A DNA stretch of 64,000 nt. It comes from Pseudomonas cichorii (GTDB taxonomy: Bacteria; Pseudomonadota; Gammaproteobacteria; Pseudomonadales; Pseudomonadaceae). Shown one piece after another: positions 1-11,519 of this stretch. Under the pieces are notes generated by a model. It worked only from the letters and a program-made list of their open reading frames with translations, made no database searches and had not been told where the DNA came from. The DNA is taken from contig NZ_CP074349.1 of NCBI RefSeq assembly GCF_018343775.1, positions 3,400,001-3,464,000 on the forward strand, read 5' to 3'. Every line of letters starts with the position of its first letter. Positions within the stretch are counted from its first letter, which is position 1. Position numbers and translations under genes: made by a program.

Positions 1-5
1 GCGCC

Positions 6-1409
6 ATGGTGTTTCGCAAAGTGTTCATTCCTCTGGCCGGCCCGCTGGACGACTACCCCATCAATATCGGTGGCGACAACAGCGAATGGGGCTATGTGGA
101 ACAGACTCACCCGGCCTTCATCGCGGGCAGCTTCACCGCCGAGAAAACCGCAAAATCGCGTTACTACCTGCTGGCCAAATACGAGATGACGGACCTGCAA
201 TACCGCTCCCTGACGCAGGCAGAATGTCCGACGCCCTCGAACAAGCAACGACTGCCAGCGGTATCCCTGAGCTGGATGCAGGCCATGGAAGCCGCCGACA
301 AATACAACCTCTGGTTACGCCAGAACGCAGCCGACAAACTGCCCAAGGAAGATGGCGTGGCAGGTTTCGTACGCTTGCCGACCGAAGTGGAATGGGAATT
401 TGCCGCTCGCGGCGGGCTGAACGTCAGCACTGCAGAGTTTCGGGACCTGCGCTATCCGATGCCGGATGGACTGAACGCTTATGAATGGTTCGCCGGGGCA
501 CAGTCTTCCAACGGGCAGTTGCAACTGGCAGGCCTGCTCAAGCCCAATGCCCTTGGCCTGCACGATATGCTCGGCAACGTCGATGAGATGATGTTCGAGC
601 CGTTCCGCCTGAACAAGCTCGACCGCCAGCACGGTCAGGCCGGTGGCTATGTGGTGCGCGGTGGCGACTACCGCACGGCTCAGGGTGAGTTGCGTAGCGC
701 TTTGCGCAAGGAGCGCAATTACTACGAAGACAAGACTGCCGCTACCAGCAAGACTACAGGCCTGCGTCTGGCACTGGTGTCCAGCACTCTCACCTCCCGC
801 GAACGGGTCAGCAGTATTGAAAGCAGCTGGAAAAAACTTGGCACCGGCAGTGGCGAAACAGCTCAGGGTAACGACAAGAATGCCGTGCAGGCGCTTGGCA
901 CTCTGGCTTCGGGCGTTGCCGACGAAGCCCTGAAGGAACAGCTCAAGACCCTGGAAAACCAGTTGCGCGCCAGCAACCAGCAGCAGGAAGAAACCCGTGA
1001 CCAGGCCATACGCGCCAGCCTCAATCTGGGTGCGTTCCTGTGCACCAAGATGCTCGACGACGGCAAATACCTGGACTTCCTGCAGAAGAACTACGAGCTC
1101 AACTGCTCGGCAAGCGAGCAGGACAGCAGTTGCCCGATGCGCAAAAGCAAACTCGACGAACAGAAAGATCGTCTGCACAAGCTAAGCCGCTACTACGCCA
1201 GCAGTCTGGTGGATTCCGGCACCCTTTATGGCGAACCGCTGCTGGCCCGACAAGTACCGATCATGGGTGAAATCGTCGCCCGCAACGAACAGCTCAAAGA
1301 GCTCAAGCCGTATCTGCAGACCCACTGGGTCAATCAGCAGGCCTTTCTCAAAACCCAGAAAATCGACACCGATGCCTGGCTTGGCCGCTGCAAGGCCGTC
1401 AGTCAGTAA
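6..1409 (+). CDS. SUMF1/formylglycine-generating-enzyme-fold protein, envelope cluster (5' end may be cut)
   Basis: Residues about 5-260 read as a sulfatase-modifying-factor (FGE/EgtB/PvdO) fold: the family landmarks RLPTEVEWEFAARGG, LGNVDEM and YVVRGGDYRTAQGELRSALR followed by TGLRLAL appear in order. I see no active-site cysteine arrangement of true formylglycine-generating enzymes, so a structural or binding role is more likely than sulfatase activation. The C-terminal part (about 300-467) is predicted helical, with a Gln/Glu-rich coiled coil near 305-330. The frame stays open to the window edge and no ribosome-binding site is visible before the ATG, so the N-terminus may lie upstream. It sits 32 bp before two lipoprotein genes and a VWA gene, all in one direction, which suggests one envelope-associated operon. 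Fold call is fairly secure; the function is unknown. Confidence 0.72.
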   Translation: MVFRKVFIPLAGPLDDYPINIGGDNSEWGYVEQTHPAFIAGSFTAEKTAKSRYYLLAKYEMTDLQYRSLTQAECPTPSNKQRLPAVSLSWMQAMEAADKYNLWLRQNAADKLPKEDGVAGFVRLPTEVEWEFAARGGLNVSTAEFRDLRYPMPDGLNAYEWFAGAQSSNGQLQLAGLLKPNALGLHDMLGNVDEMMFEPFRLNKLDRQHGQAGGYVVRGGDYRTAQGELRSALRKERNYYEDKTAATSKTTGLRLALVSSTLTSRERVSSIESSWKKLGTGSGETAQGNDKNAVQALGTLASGVADEALKEQLKTLENQLRASNQQQEETRDQAIRASLNLGAFLCTKMLDDGKYLDFLQKNYELNCSASEQDSSCPMRKSKLDEQKDRLHKLSRYYASSLVDSGTLYGEPLLARQVPIMGEIVARNEQLKELKPYLQTHWVNQQAFLKTQKIDTDAWLGRCKAVSQ

Positions 1410-1441
1410 TTCGATGCACCTTTACCACCAGGAGCTGTAGC

Positions 1442-2176
1442 ATGAAACAAGTATGTGATTATCTTCCCAAGGCCATGCTAGGTCTGTTTCTGTCCGTCAG
1501 TCTGGTACTGGGCGGTTGCGCTCACACAGGCAGCAATATGCTTGGCGAGACCGGCACGGCACCCGACCCGCGCCTGACCCAGAGCGCCGACGCCAAGTTC
1601 TTCTCCACCTCAGGCCTGACAGCCTGTGCCGGTGCTGCTGGTGTGGGCATTCTGGCCTGCGCAGTAGCCAGCCCCAACGACAAGGTCAAATGCATGGTGG
1701 TAGCCGGTATCGCCGCGTGTGGCGTGGCCATGGGTGCCAACTATTACTACGACTATCGCCGCAGCCAGTACTCCAACACGACCCAGCGTCTGCAGTTGAT
1801 GAATGACGAAGTCAAAGCCGATACCGATAAAGTCGCCTTGCGTACCGCCACCCTGCAGCAGGTGATCAGCGACGACAAAGGCCGTATCGCCGATATCCAG
1901 AAGTCCATCCAGAACAAGACTGTGGACAAGGCCAAGGCCCAACAGGAAATCGCAAGCGTCGACAGCAACCTGACGCAAATGCGCAAAGACCTGGATGGCA
2001 TGCGCAACAAGGTGACCGAGTACCAGAAAACCGCGCAACTTGAGCGCACCAACGGCGGCGGCAAGCAAGTTACCGAAATCGAAGGTGAAATTGCCAAGAT
2101 GAACACCAAGGTCGCGTCCCTGCAAAAAGAAGTCGACGGCCTTTACAGCCAGCGCTCAGCTATCACTCTGGGTTGA
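1442..2176 (+). CDS. Lipoprotein with coiled coil
   Basis: A signal sequence ends in a clear lipobox (LVLGGC, Cys at about residue 26), so the product should be lipid-anchored in the envelope. A hydrophobic, Ala/Gly/Cys-rich stretch follows at about 58-100, ending in NYYYDYRRSQ. The rest (about 115-244) is a long charged coiled coil with few prolines. The start ATG is preceded by AGGAGCTGTAGC, a good ribosome-binding site. I do not recognise a named family. With the next lipoprotein and the VWA protein it probably forms an envelope complex; that is inference from gene order and similar architecture. Confidence 0.75.
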   Translation: MKQVCDYLPKAMLGLFLSVSLVLGGCAHTGSNMLGETGTAPDPRLTQSADAKFFSTSGLTACAGAAGVGILACAVASPNDKVKCMVVAGIAACGVAMGANYYYDYRRSQYSNTTQRLQLMNDEVKADTDKVALRTATLQQVISDDKGRIADIQKSIQNKTVDKAKAQQEIASVDSNLTQMRKDLDGMRNKVTEYQKTAQLERTNGGGKQVTEIEGEIAKMNTKVASLQKEVDGLYSQRSAITLG

Positions 2177-2183
2177 GGTGGAC

Positions 2184-2684
2184 ATGATCATTCGCGCATT
2201 GCTGGTCAGTTCAGGGCTGTTGCTGTTGGGTGGCTGTGCCACTCAACCGGGTAGCTGCGACTCAAACAATACCGAGGCCAGCCTGATCACCAAGATGAAC
2301 TGCGATCATTCGGGTGGCTACAGCGACCAGATCCGCCAGCGTGAGCAGGCCTTGGCGGCGGCACGCAACGAAAACGCCGCCTTCCACGAGGTCTACGACA
2401 ATCTGGTGGCCCAACAGCAAGCCACCAGCAAAAACCTGGCCGAACAACAACGCCAACAGGCCGTGCTGGACACGTCCATGAGCAAACTGCTGGGTCAGCT
2501 CAAGACTCGTCATGCCAACAAGTCCCAGGTCCAACAGCAGATCGCCGACCTGGAAAAGCAGATGGCCGCTCAGAAAAAACTCACCGCCAGCACAGATCCG
2601 TCAGTAATCGAAGCCCGCAAGCTGGAGCTCAAAACCCTGCAGCAGAAGGTTTCAAGGCTGCAACTCAGCCTCGGCTACGAATGA
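2184..2684 (+). CDS. Small coiled-coil lipoprotein
   Basis: Signal peptide with lipobox LLGGC (Cys near residue 17), then about 140 residues of mostly helical, Gln/Ala/Lys-rich coiled coil. I chose the ATG at 2184 over the in-frame GTG six bases upstream because GAGG ends five bases before the ATG and overlaps the GTG. It starts 7 bp after the previous lipoprotein gene stops and has the same plan (lipobox plus coiled coil), so the two may be partners or distant paralogues. No named family recognised. Confidence 0.74.
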   Translation: MIIRALLVSSGLLLLGGCATQPGSCDSNNTEASLITKMNCDHSGGYSDQIRQREQALAAARNENAAFHEVYDNLVAQQQATSKNLAEQQRQQAVLDTSMSKLLGQLKTRHANKSQVQQQIADLEKQMAAQKKLTASTDPSVIEARKLELKTLQQKVSRLQLSLGYE

Positions 2685-2732
2685 CCCTTTCTTGAGGCCC
2701 TGCGGGGCCTCTTCCTGTTCTGGACCCGCACC

Positions 2733-3992
2733 ATGCAACGCATCACCCGCGACGCCACATCCCATCCTCCAGAACTGCTGCGTAGCCTGGAAAGCAAGGT
2801 CGAACTGCTGCACCGTCACTTTCCGCCCAGTGTTGCCAGCCTTTATGCCATCCCGCGAGCCGGAACCCAGGACACGCTGCAATGGTGGTCGGAACTCGGA
2901 GGCCAGCCGCTGGCCTATGAAAGCCTTGGTCCCACAGCACGGCAAGCGCTTCTGGCTCGCTACGAACAACGCCAGCAGGCCATCCAGCAATTGGCGGATG
3001 AGCTGAAAGCCCGCGGCAAGACCGAGGATTCTCAGGCACTGAACACCCTGATCGGTGCGCCGGATCTGGACAATCTCTACAGCCTGAACGACGAACCGGT
3101 AGTGGTTCGCTGGGGCCTGAAACCCAAATTGCCCCCCGTTTCCAGTCCCATACCTACGCCTCCACCCGCGTCTTTGCCCAGAGTGACGCCAAATCGCTGG
3201 TGGCTGCGCATTCCCCTGTGGTTGTTATTGTTGCCTTTGCTGCTTCTGTTGCTGTGGCTGCTCTGGACCTGGCGAGGCAGCTTGTGGAACCTGATTTATC
3301 CAACGCCTGTAGAAAGTTATGCCTGCACTGCAAACGCGCCCAAACCGGATTTCGTGGTGGTGCTGGACACCTCCGGCTCGATGAACATCAACATCAATGC
3401 AACGGCCGCAGACGAAGAATGGCTTTTTCAGGTAGGCCAGAACCTGCCTGAAACCAACCCTAGAAAAGCCCGTCTGCTGGCAGAACCCACGCGCATGACC
3501 GTGGCCAAGCAATCCTTTGCGGCCATGATCGATCAACTGCACCCGGACATCGATACCCGCCTGATTACCTTCAGGGGCTGCACCAATACGGTGGATCAGG
3601 GCTTGTTCGGCCGCAACGCACGGCCACAACTGATTGCCGGCGTCAACCAGCTCCAGGCAGATGACGGCACACCTCTGGCAGCCAGTCTTGCCAAGGCAGC
3701 CAGCAAGGTCGACGGGCGCTTCACGGATGCGGTGGTGGTGATGTTTGTCGACGGAGAAGATGGTTGTGAGCAGAACGCTTGCGAGGTGTCGGCACGTATC
3801 GCCAGCCAGCAGCCAAGGCTGCGAGTGAATGTGGTCAATATCAGTGACAGCGCCCTGTCCAACTGCATCGCCGAAAACACGGGAGGCCGAGTTTATGCGG
3901 CAAACAATGCCGTAGAGGTGCAGCGCATGCTGCGTGAAGCCATGGATGAGGTATCGGACAAACCGAACTGCTCGGGCGAGCAGAGGCCATAA
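2733..3992 (+). CDS. Membrane-anchored von Willebrand factor A domain protein
   Basis: N-terminal helical region (1-130), a proline-rich linker (about 131-150), one strong transmembrane segment (about 157-180, Leu-rich), then a VWA domain (about 206-405). The metal-ion-dependent adhesion motif DTSGSM is at 212-217, and a second acidic site is in VVVMFVDGEDGC. The VWA half carries six or more cysteines (near SYACTA, FRGCTN, DGCEQNACEV, NCIAEN and the C-terminus), which suggests a disulfide-bonded, periplasmic domain. It is the last gene of the SUMF1-lipoprotein cluster and is followed by a hairpin terminator. VWA domains usually mediate metal-dependent protein binding; the partner here is unknown. 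Confidence 0.82.
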   Translation: MQRITRDATSHPPELLRSLESKVELLHRHFPPSVASLYAIPRAGTQDTLQWWSELGGQPLAYESLGPTARQALLARYEQRQQAIQQLADELKARGKTEDSQALNTLIGAPDLDNLYSLNDEPVVVRWGLKPKLPPVSSPIPTPPPASLPRVTPNRWWLRIPLWLLLLPLLLLLLWLLWTWRGSLWNLIYPTPVESYACTANAPKPDFVVVLDTSGSMNININATAADEEWLFQVGQNLPETNPRKARLLAEPTRMTVAKQSFAAMIDQLHPDIDTRLITFRGCTNTVDQGLFGRNARPQLIAGVNQLQADDGTPLAASLAKAASKVDGRFTDAVVVMFVDGEDGCEQNACEVSARIASQQPRLRVNVVNISDSALSNCIAENTGGRVYAANNAVEVQRMLREAMDEVSDKPNCSGEQRP

Positions 3993-4007
3993 CGGACCGG
4001 AGAATGG

Positions 4008-4033
4008 CCTGAAGCGGCTTGCACCGCTTCAGG
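4008..4033. terminator. Bidirectional hairpin terminator
   Basis: Ten-base perfect inverted repeat CCTGAAGCGG / CCGCTTCAGG around a six-base loop. It lies between the convergent VWA gene and katG, so it probably ends both transcripts. Only a short T-rich tail is present. Confidence 0.7.
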
Positions 4034-4054
4034 TTGTTACTTACCGGAATGGCT

Positions 4055-6316
<2,262 letters not shown>

Positions 6317-6537
6317 TTACGGCTACCTCTTGGTCTGCATCCTGCTATCCGGCCAGGCCTGAAGCCCGGGCCGCGACAGATGATGTCTATGGCATATACA
6401 GAGCCCACGCTTGTATGGGCTCCGTTCTCACGGCGGTGCTCGTTACCGACCATCAAGTCACTGTCTCAGGGCTTGGGTCGGCATCGATTAGCCTAGACGA
6501 GTCCATGATGCAGAGCTAGAGAGGAATCTGACAGGCA

Positions 6538-6579
6538 ACAAAAAACCCGCGGCCAACCTGATCGGGCGACAGCGGGTTT
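6538..6579 (-). terminator. Rho-independent terminator of gcd
   Basis: On the minus strand AACCCGC pairs with GCGGGTT across a GC-rich loop and is followed by a run of T residues. It lies about 30 bases past the gcd stop codon. The remainder of the katG-gcd gap (6317-6537) holds no gene that I can support; it must contain the katG promoter. Confidence 0.75.
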
Positions 6580-6606
6580 CGGGTGTTGCAGGGTTGCTTA
6601 CCAGAG

Positions 6607-9030
6607 TTACTTGCTGTCAGGCAGCGCGTAAGCGATCACATAATCGCCACGATCAGGGGACTGACGAGCACCACCTGCAGTGATGACGATGTACTGCTTG
6701 CCGGTCTTGGGCGAGACATAAGTCATCGGGCCACCCTGGCTGCCAACCGGTAGACGGGCTTTCCAGGCTTCTTCGCCGTTGGCGGAGTTGAAGGCGCGCA
6801 GGTAGTAATCCTGAGTACCGGCGATGAATACCAGACCGCCTTGGGTGGACAGCGTACCGCCCAGCGTCGGCATGCCGATCGGCAATGGCAGGTGCATCTT
6901 GATGCCCATTGGACCGGTGTCTTCAACAGTGCCCACCGGCACTTGCCAGGCGACTTTCTGGGTTTTCATGTCGATGGCGGTCAGGGTGCCGAAAGGTGGC
7001 GCCTGACAAGGAATACCGGCCACCGACAGAAAGCGGTTCTTGTTCACGGCATACGGCGTGCCTTTGAGCGGTACTGCACCCATGCCGGTGTTCAGCGCTT
7101 CACCGCCGGACGAGGCCTTGGCATCTTTCTCCTGGGGAACCATCTGGATCCACAGGCCCAGACGCATGTCGTTGACAAAGATGAAGCCATGCACCGGATC
7201 AGTGGAAATGCTGCCCCAGTTCATGCCACCCAGGGAACCCGGAAAGCTCAGCGAGACGTCGGTGCCCGGCGCGGTGTACAGGCCTTCGTAACGCATTTTT
7301 CTGAACGAGATACGGCACAGCATCTGGTCAAACGGCGTTGCACCCCACATGTCCGACTCCGTCAGGTGTGGCGCGCCGATCTGCGGCATGCCCACCGACA
7401 GAGGCTCGGTTTTCGAGTAAGGCTCGTTGGGGATGTTGGACGGTTTGACCGGGATTTCGTCAACCTGAGTCAACGGCTGGCCAGTGGCACGGTCCAGCAC
7501 GAAAATCTGACCGGCCTTGGTACCGATCACCACCGCCGGTACCTTGCTGCCATCGGCCTTGGTGAAATCGATCAGGCTTGGCTGCATGGGCAGGTCGAAG
7601 TCCCACAGGTCGTTGTGAACGGTCTGGTAGACCCACTTCTCCTCGCCTGTGGTCGCGTTCAATGCCAGCACCGAAGCACCGTATTTGTGATCCAACGCGG
7701 TACGCTCAACACCATAGATGTCGGTGGAAGAACTGCCCATGGGCAAGAACACGGTATTCATGGCCGGGTCGTAGGACATCGGTGCCCAGCTGTTGGGCGT
7801 ACTGCGCACGTAAGTGCTGTCCGCAGCCGGTGCGTTCCGGTCCTGAGGATTGCCCGGATCGAAGGCCCAGCGCATTTCGCCGGTGACCACGTCAAAACCA
7901 CGGATCACACCACCCGGCATGTCGGCCTGAACGTTGTCCGCAACGCGACCACCGACCACCACAGTAGTCCCGGCCATGAGCGGCGCGGAAGACAGTTGGT
8001 AGTAAGAGTCCGGAACCTTGCCCAGACCGGCTTTCAGATCAACCTGCCCGTTATTGCCAAAACCCTGGCAAAACTCGCCGGTATCGGCATCAACGGCTAT
8101 CAGGCGCGCGTCGATGGTGTTGGTCAGCAGACGACGCTGGCAATTGGCGCCAACTGGTACGGAAACAGCTTTGGCAGGTGTGCTGCCATCGGTTGGCTGG
8201 GCAACGGCGGCTGTGGCATCAAAGTAAGCCAGGCCACGGCAACGCTGCCAGACCGCCGCCTGAGCGTTGATCTCGTTCTTCCACAGCTTTTTGCCGGTGT
8301 CGGCGTCCAGCGCGATGATGTTGTTGTGCGGGGTGCAGATAAACACCTTGTCGCCAATCTGCAGCGGAGTGGTCTGGTCTTCGGCACCATTGCCATTGCT
8401 GATTGCGATATCGCCGGTGTTGTAGGTCCAGGCTGGCACCAGTTTCGAGACGTTGCTGCGATTGATCTGGTCCAGCGCGGCGAAACGGCTGCCGCCTTCA
8501 TCGTTACCGTAGTGCTGCCAGTCTTTCTGGGCTTTTGCAGGGTCGACGCTGGTCAGGCCCGGGCCGTTGCCGGTAGGTGAAACCGAAGCGTGAGGCACGA
8601 ACATTCCCGCACCTGCCGCAACAATGGCGATGGCCAGAACACCCGCCATAGCATAAGAGGCACCACCGGCCTTCTGGCCATTCGCCTTGCACAACGTCGG
8701 ATAAATCAGCGCCACCAACAGGCTCAGAACACCCAGAGCGAACAACCGCGAAATCAGCGGCCAGAAATTCAGCCCGGCATCGGCCAGCGCCCAAAGCACT
8801 GTAAGCACCATCACCGCAGTGAACAGCCAGACACCCGCAAGGCGTTGCCTGAAGAGCAGAACGCTCGATGCGATCAGGCCAAGACCGGCCAGCAGGAAGT
8901 ACCAACTGCCGCCAAGCGTGACGAGGTAGCCGCCTCCTGCGGCGAAAAGCAATCCAAATACCAGTACACCCAGCGCGACAACCCGAATGGGCCAGTGACT
9001 GAAGAATGCTGAAGGTTGAGACTTAGTCAT
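6607..9030 (-). CDS. gcd: Membrane-bound PQQ-dependent glucose dehydrogenase
   Basis: Oxidises glucose to gluconolactone in the periplasm and passes electrons to ubiquinone, feeding the direct oxidative glucose pathway of pseudomonads. The N-terminal 140 residues form about five membrane helices. The rest is the periplasmic PQQ beta-propeller, with typical features such as DWQHYGNDEGGSRFAALDQI at its start, WTYNTGD, TPNSWAPMSYD, DLWDFDLPMQP and the C-terminal GGPMTYVSPKTGKQYIVI. The 807-aa length matches the family. AGGA lies nine bases before the ATG. The gene is transcribed alone and is divergent from the pfe-like regulator. Confidence 0.96.
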   Translation of the reverse strand: MTKSQPSAFFSHWPIRVVALGVLVFGLLFAAGGGYLVTLGGSWYFLLAGLGLIASSVLLFRQRLAGVWLFTAVMVLTVLWALADAGLNFWPLISRLFALGVLSLLVALIYPTLCKANGQKAGGASYAMAGVLAIAIVAAGAGMFVPHASVSPTGNGPGLTSVDPAKAQKDWQHYGNDEGGSRFAALDQINRSNVSKLVPAWTYNTGDIAISNGNGAEDQTTPLQIGDKVFICTPHNNIIALDADTGKKLWKNEINAQAAVWQRCRGLAYFDATAAVAQPTDGSTPAKAVSVPVGANCQRRLLTNTIDARLIAVDADTGEFCQGFGNNGQVDLKAGLGKVPDSYYQLSSAPLMAGTTVVVGGRVADNVQADMPGGVIRGFDVVTGEMRWAFDPGNPQDRNAPAADSTYVRSTPNSWAPMSYDPAMNTVFLPMGSSSTDIYGVERTALDHKYGASVLALNATTGEEKWVYQTVHNDLWDFDLPMQPSLIDFTKADGSKVPAVVIGTKAGQIFVLDRATGQPLTQVDEIPVKPSNIPNEPYSKTEPLSVGMPQIGAPHLTESDMWGATPFDQMLCRISFRKMRYEGLYTAPGTDVSLSFPGSLGGMNWGSISTDPVHGFIFVNDMRLGLWIQMVPQEKDAKASSGGEALNTGMGAVPLKGTPYAVNKNRFLSVAGIPCQAPPFGTLTAIDMKTQKVAWQVPVGTVEDTGPMGIKMHLPLPIGMPTLGGTLSTQGGLVFIAGTQDYYLRAFNSANGEEAWKARLPVGSQGGPMTYVSPKTGKQYIVITAGGARQSPDRGDYVIAYALPDSK

Positions 9031-9355
9031 GTTGCATGATCCTGCTGATGCATGAACGCTTGAGAAAAACGGGGCTTTTCCGGCAGCTCAGAGGCAAAGC
9101 CCACGGTAGGATTTTCCGGCTCTGAACATCGGCATCGATGTCTGCGGAAATTATTAACTAAACGGTTACTTTTTTAACGATACCAAAAAAGCCGCCGGCT
9201 GCGTCAGATTGTCACCCATGCAAAATGAGAATGACCCTTACGAATTCGGTAACAATTCATCTGTCTGCGAAGGCAATGAAAGTGCCGATGGGAATCTTCA
9301 GCGACATTGGTCAGAATACCGAACAAAGAATTGTTCTCACCCGCAGGTGCTTCTC
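9031..9355. other. Divergent promoter region between gcd and the two-component system
   Basis: 325 bases with no gene I can support. It should contain promoters for both flanking genes. AT-rich sequence lies around 9150-9180. A weak Fur-like stretch (AAAATGAGAATGACC within 9221-9240) precedes the regulator, which would fit iron control of this module, but it matches the Fur consensus only partly. Confidence 0.4.
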
Positions 9356-10075
9356 ATGCAACCCCATCGCCCCGCTGGCACCCATGCCCATATCCTGGCC
9401 ATTGAAGATGATCCGCTGCTGGCGGCTCATCTGCAGAACCATCTCAGCGAGCGCGGTTTTACGGTCACACTGCGCCAGGACGGCAAAGAAGTTCTGGAGT
9501 TGGTGCGCTCGGAAGATTTCGATCTGATCCTGATGGACATCATGCTGCCCGACAGCAATGGTCTGGAGATCCTGGCCCGGCTGCGTCAGCGTCAGCGCTT
9601 GCCGGTCATCCTCATGTCGGCACTGGGCGCCGAGCAGGACCGGATCGTCGGTTTCAGCCAGGGCGCGGATGATTACCTGCCCAAGCCGTTCAGCATGCTG
9701 GAAATGGATGTGCGCATCGACGCCATCCTGCGCCGTGTGGCATACGAGCATGAGGCGCAGACCAGGATTGGCAGTGACGAATCGCAATTGACCTTCGACG
9801 AACAACGCACCGATGTCTGCCTGAACGATCAATGGGCGGACTTGAGTACCACCGAATACCGGATTCTGGAAACGCTGGTGCGCCATACCGGCGAAGTGCT
9901 GGGCAAGGCTTTCCTCTATCAGCAGGCCATGCACCGGGCGTACTCGCAGCATGATCGCAGCCTGGACATGCATGTCAGCCGCATCCGCCGCAAATTGCAG
10001 GCCATCGGTTATAACGACAAGCGCCTGGAGACGGTGCGGGGCATGGGTTACGTACTGACCCGGTTGACGCCATGA
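9356..10075 (+). CDS. pfeR: OmpR-family response regulator, PfeR-like
   Basis: Receiver domain (about 13-125) with the acidic pocket IEDDP and phosphorylation site Asp61 in ILMDIMLPD, the conserved Lys in YLPKPFS, and a C-terminal winged-helix DNA-binding domain ending HVSRIRRKLQ...VRGMGYVL. I take the ATG at 9356 (239 aa, usual length), although the frame is open about 150 bases further up with no family resemblance. Its stop overlaps the histidine-kinase start (ATGA), and a catecholate receptor gene follows. That is the pfeR-pfeS-pfeA order known from P. aeruginosa, where PfeRS induces the enterobactin receptor. The symbol is assigned by synteny and is less certain than the family. Confidence 0.85.
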   Translation: MQPHRPAGTHAHILAIEDDPLLAAHLQNHLSERGFTVTLRQDGKEVLELVRSEDFDLILMDIMLPDSNGLEILARLRQRQRLPVILMSALGAEQDRIVGFSQGADDYLPKPFSMLEMDVRIDAILRRVAYEHEAQTRIGSDESQLTFDEQRTDVCLNDQWADLSTTEYRILETLVRHTGEVLGKAFLYQQAMHRAYSQHDRSLDMHVSRIRRKLQAIGYNDKRLETVRGMGYVLTRLTP

Positions 10076-11409
10076 AGCTGCCTAATTGCCACTCACTGCT
10101 GTGGAAACTCATCGGTGGCCTTGCCCTGCTCTGCCTGCTGATGGCCAGCCTGCAAACCGACCTGAACCGCAGACTCAACGAAGCGACAGAGCGGTTATCC
10201 GAACCGACCAAGCGTGCCCTTACCGACTACGCACGACGAGCCGAAGCCGCCTGGCAGAAGCGCGGCGCCAGCGGAGTCGACGAGGTTCTTCGCGAGCTGC
10301 GCAGTCGGGAAAAGGTCTGGGCCGTGGTCGTGGACCGGCAGCAGAACTCGCTGTCTTCACAGCCGCTGACAGAGCCGGAACTGGAAAGGCTGCATTTCGT
10401 ACGCCGGCTTGATGGCATGGTGGGACGCCCCGGCGGTTTGCCCACTTTTTATATCCCCTTCAAAAACACCGAGGCGCGCCTGGTGATGGATCTGCCCGGC
10501 CACTTTCATCCTCGTCAGCACAACGAGCTGTGGGACCTGCTGCTGCAAAAAGTGCTTCCGACCAGCCTGGCACTGCTGCTGGCCGCTCTGCTGTACCGCA
10601 TTCTTATCTCGCCCATCGTGATCCTTCACCGCCAGGCCAATGCCTTGAGCACCGGAGATCTGGCGGCGCGAGTCGAGCCGCAGGTAGCAGAGCGCCGGGA
10701 CGAACTGGGCGAGCTGGCACGAGCCTTCAACCAGATGGCCGGGCGCCTGGAGAACACCGTGGTCTTTCAGCGCCGCCTGCTGCGCACACTGTCCCATGAA
10801 TTGCGCACACCGCTCAGCCGCTTGCGGGCAGCCGGCGAGCGTGAACTGGATATCGACACCATGCGCCAACGCCAGGAACGCGAAGTGCAGATCATGGAAA
10901 AACTGATCAGCGACACCCTGGAACTCGTGTGGCTGGATACCGAACGCCCTGCTCTGCCGCTGGAAACCGTAGAAGTGAAGGAGCTGTGGAGTCTGTTGTG
11001 CGAGGACGTGTGCTTCGAGACCCACTGGCCCATGGAGCGGTTGCCATGCGACCTGCCGCCCGACTGCTACGTCAGCGGCAACCTGAATGGTCTGGCGCAG
11101 GTGTTGGAAAACATCCTGCGCAACGCCATTCGCCACTCGCCGGATAACGGCGTGGTGCGCCTGACCGGTTGCCGCGAAGGTGGCTACTGGCATTTGTGGA
11201 TCGAGGATCAGGGGCCTGGCATCGAGCCCGAAAAACTGGAGCATGTCTTCCAGCCGTTCACCCGCCTCAACGCTGAACGCCCCGGTGGTGAAGGCTTCGG
11301 CCTCGGGCTTTCCATCGCCCGCAGCATCGTGGAACTGCAGAACGGTAAAATATGGGCCGAGAACGCCACACCGGGGCTGCGCCTGCATCTGCGTTTGAGA
11401 AGTGTATAA
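10072..11409 (+). CDS. pfeS: Sensor histidine kinase, PfeS-like
   Basis: Inner-membrane sensor kinase of 445 aa. Two membrane helices (about 11-28 and 160-182) flank a periplasmic sensor region. A HAMP linker (about 183-235) follows, then the dimerisation box SHELRTPLSRL with phosphoacceptor His242. The ATP-binding domain carries the N box (ENILRNAIRHSP), G1 box (DQGPGI) and G2 box (GEGFGLGLSIARSIVE). It overlaps the response-regulator gene by four bases, so the pair is translationally coupled. The likely signal is a ferric catecholate siderophore in the periplasm, inferred from the receptor gene next door. Confidence 0.85.
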   Translation: MKLPNCHSLLWKLIGGLALLCLLMASLQTDLNRRLNEATERLSEPTKRALTDYARRAEAAWQKRGASGVDEVLRELRSREKVWAVVVDRQQNSLSSQPLTEPELERLHFVRRLDGMVGRPGGLPTFYIPFKNTEARLVMDLPGHFHPRQHNELWDLLLQKVLPTSLALLLAALLYRILISPIVILHRQANALSTGDLAARVEPQVAERRDELGELARAFNQMAGRLENTVVFQRRLLRTLSHELRTPLSRLRAAGERELDIDTMRQRQEREVQIMEKLISDTLELVWLDTERPALPLETVEVKELWSLLCEDVCFETHWPMERLPCDLPPDCYVSGNLNGLAQVLENILRNAIRHSPDNGVVRLTGCREGGYWHLWIEDQGPGIEPEKLEHVFQPFTRLNAERPGGEGFGLGLSIARSIVELQNGKIWAENATPGLRLHLRLRSV

Positions 11410-11434
11410 AGTGTAAAAAAGATTTACTCACATA

Positions 11435-11449
11435 TGAGAATAAATACCA
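11435..11449. promoter_or_regulatory. Candidate Fur box upstream of the siderophore receptor
   Basis: TGAGAATAAATACCA matches 12 of the 14 fixed positions of the 7-1-7 Fur consensus TGATAATNATTATCA. It lies 71 bases before the receptor start codon, a sensible place for iron repression. Confidence 0.6.
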
Positions 11450-11519
11450 TCTGCACCCAGTCCGGCAGCAGAGAACCCGCTTAGCTCTGCACGCCATGTA
11501 TGTCACAGGAGTGTTGCAG

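Noticed and set aside
6841..8580. 579-codon frame opposite gcd
   Set aside because: Antisense to a gene with clear PQQ-dehydrogenase motifs; composition is that of a shadow frame.
9209..9355. N-terminal extension of the response regulator
   Set aside because: Adds 49 residues before a complete receiver domain with no matching feature; ATG 9356 gives the usual length.
11352..11519. Upstream extension of the siderophore receptor
   Set aside because: Would place 56 residues before a signal peptide and overlap pfeS; a good ribosome-binding site precedes 11520.
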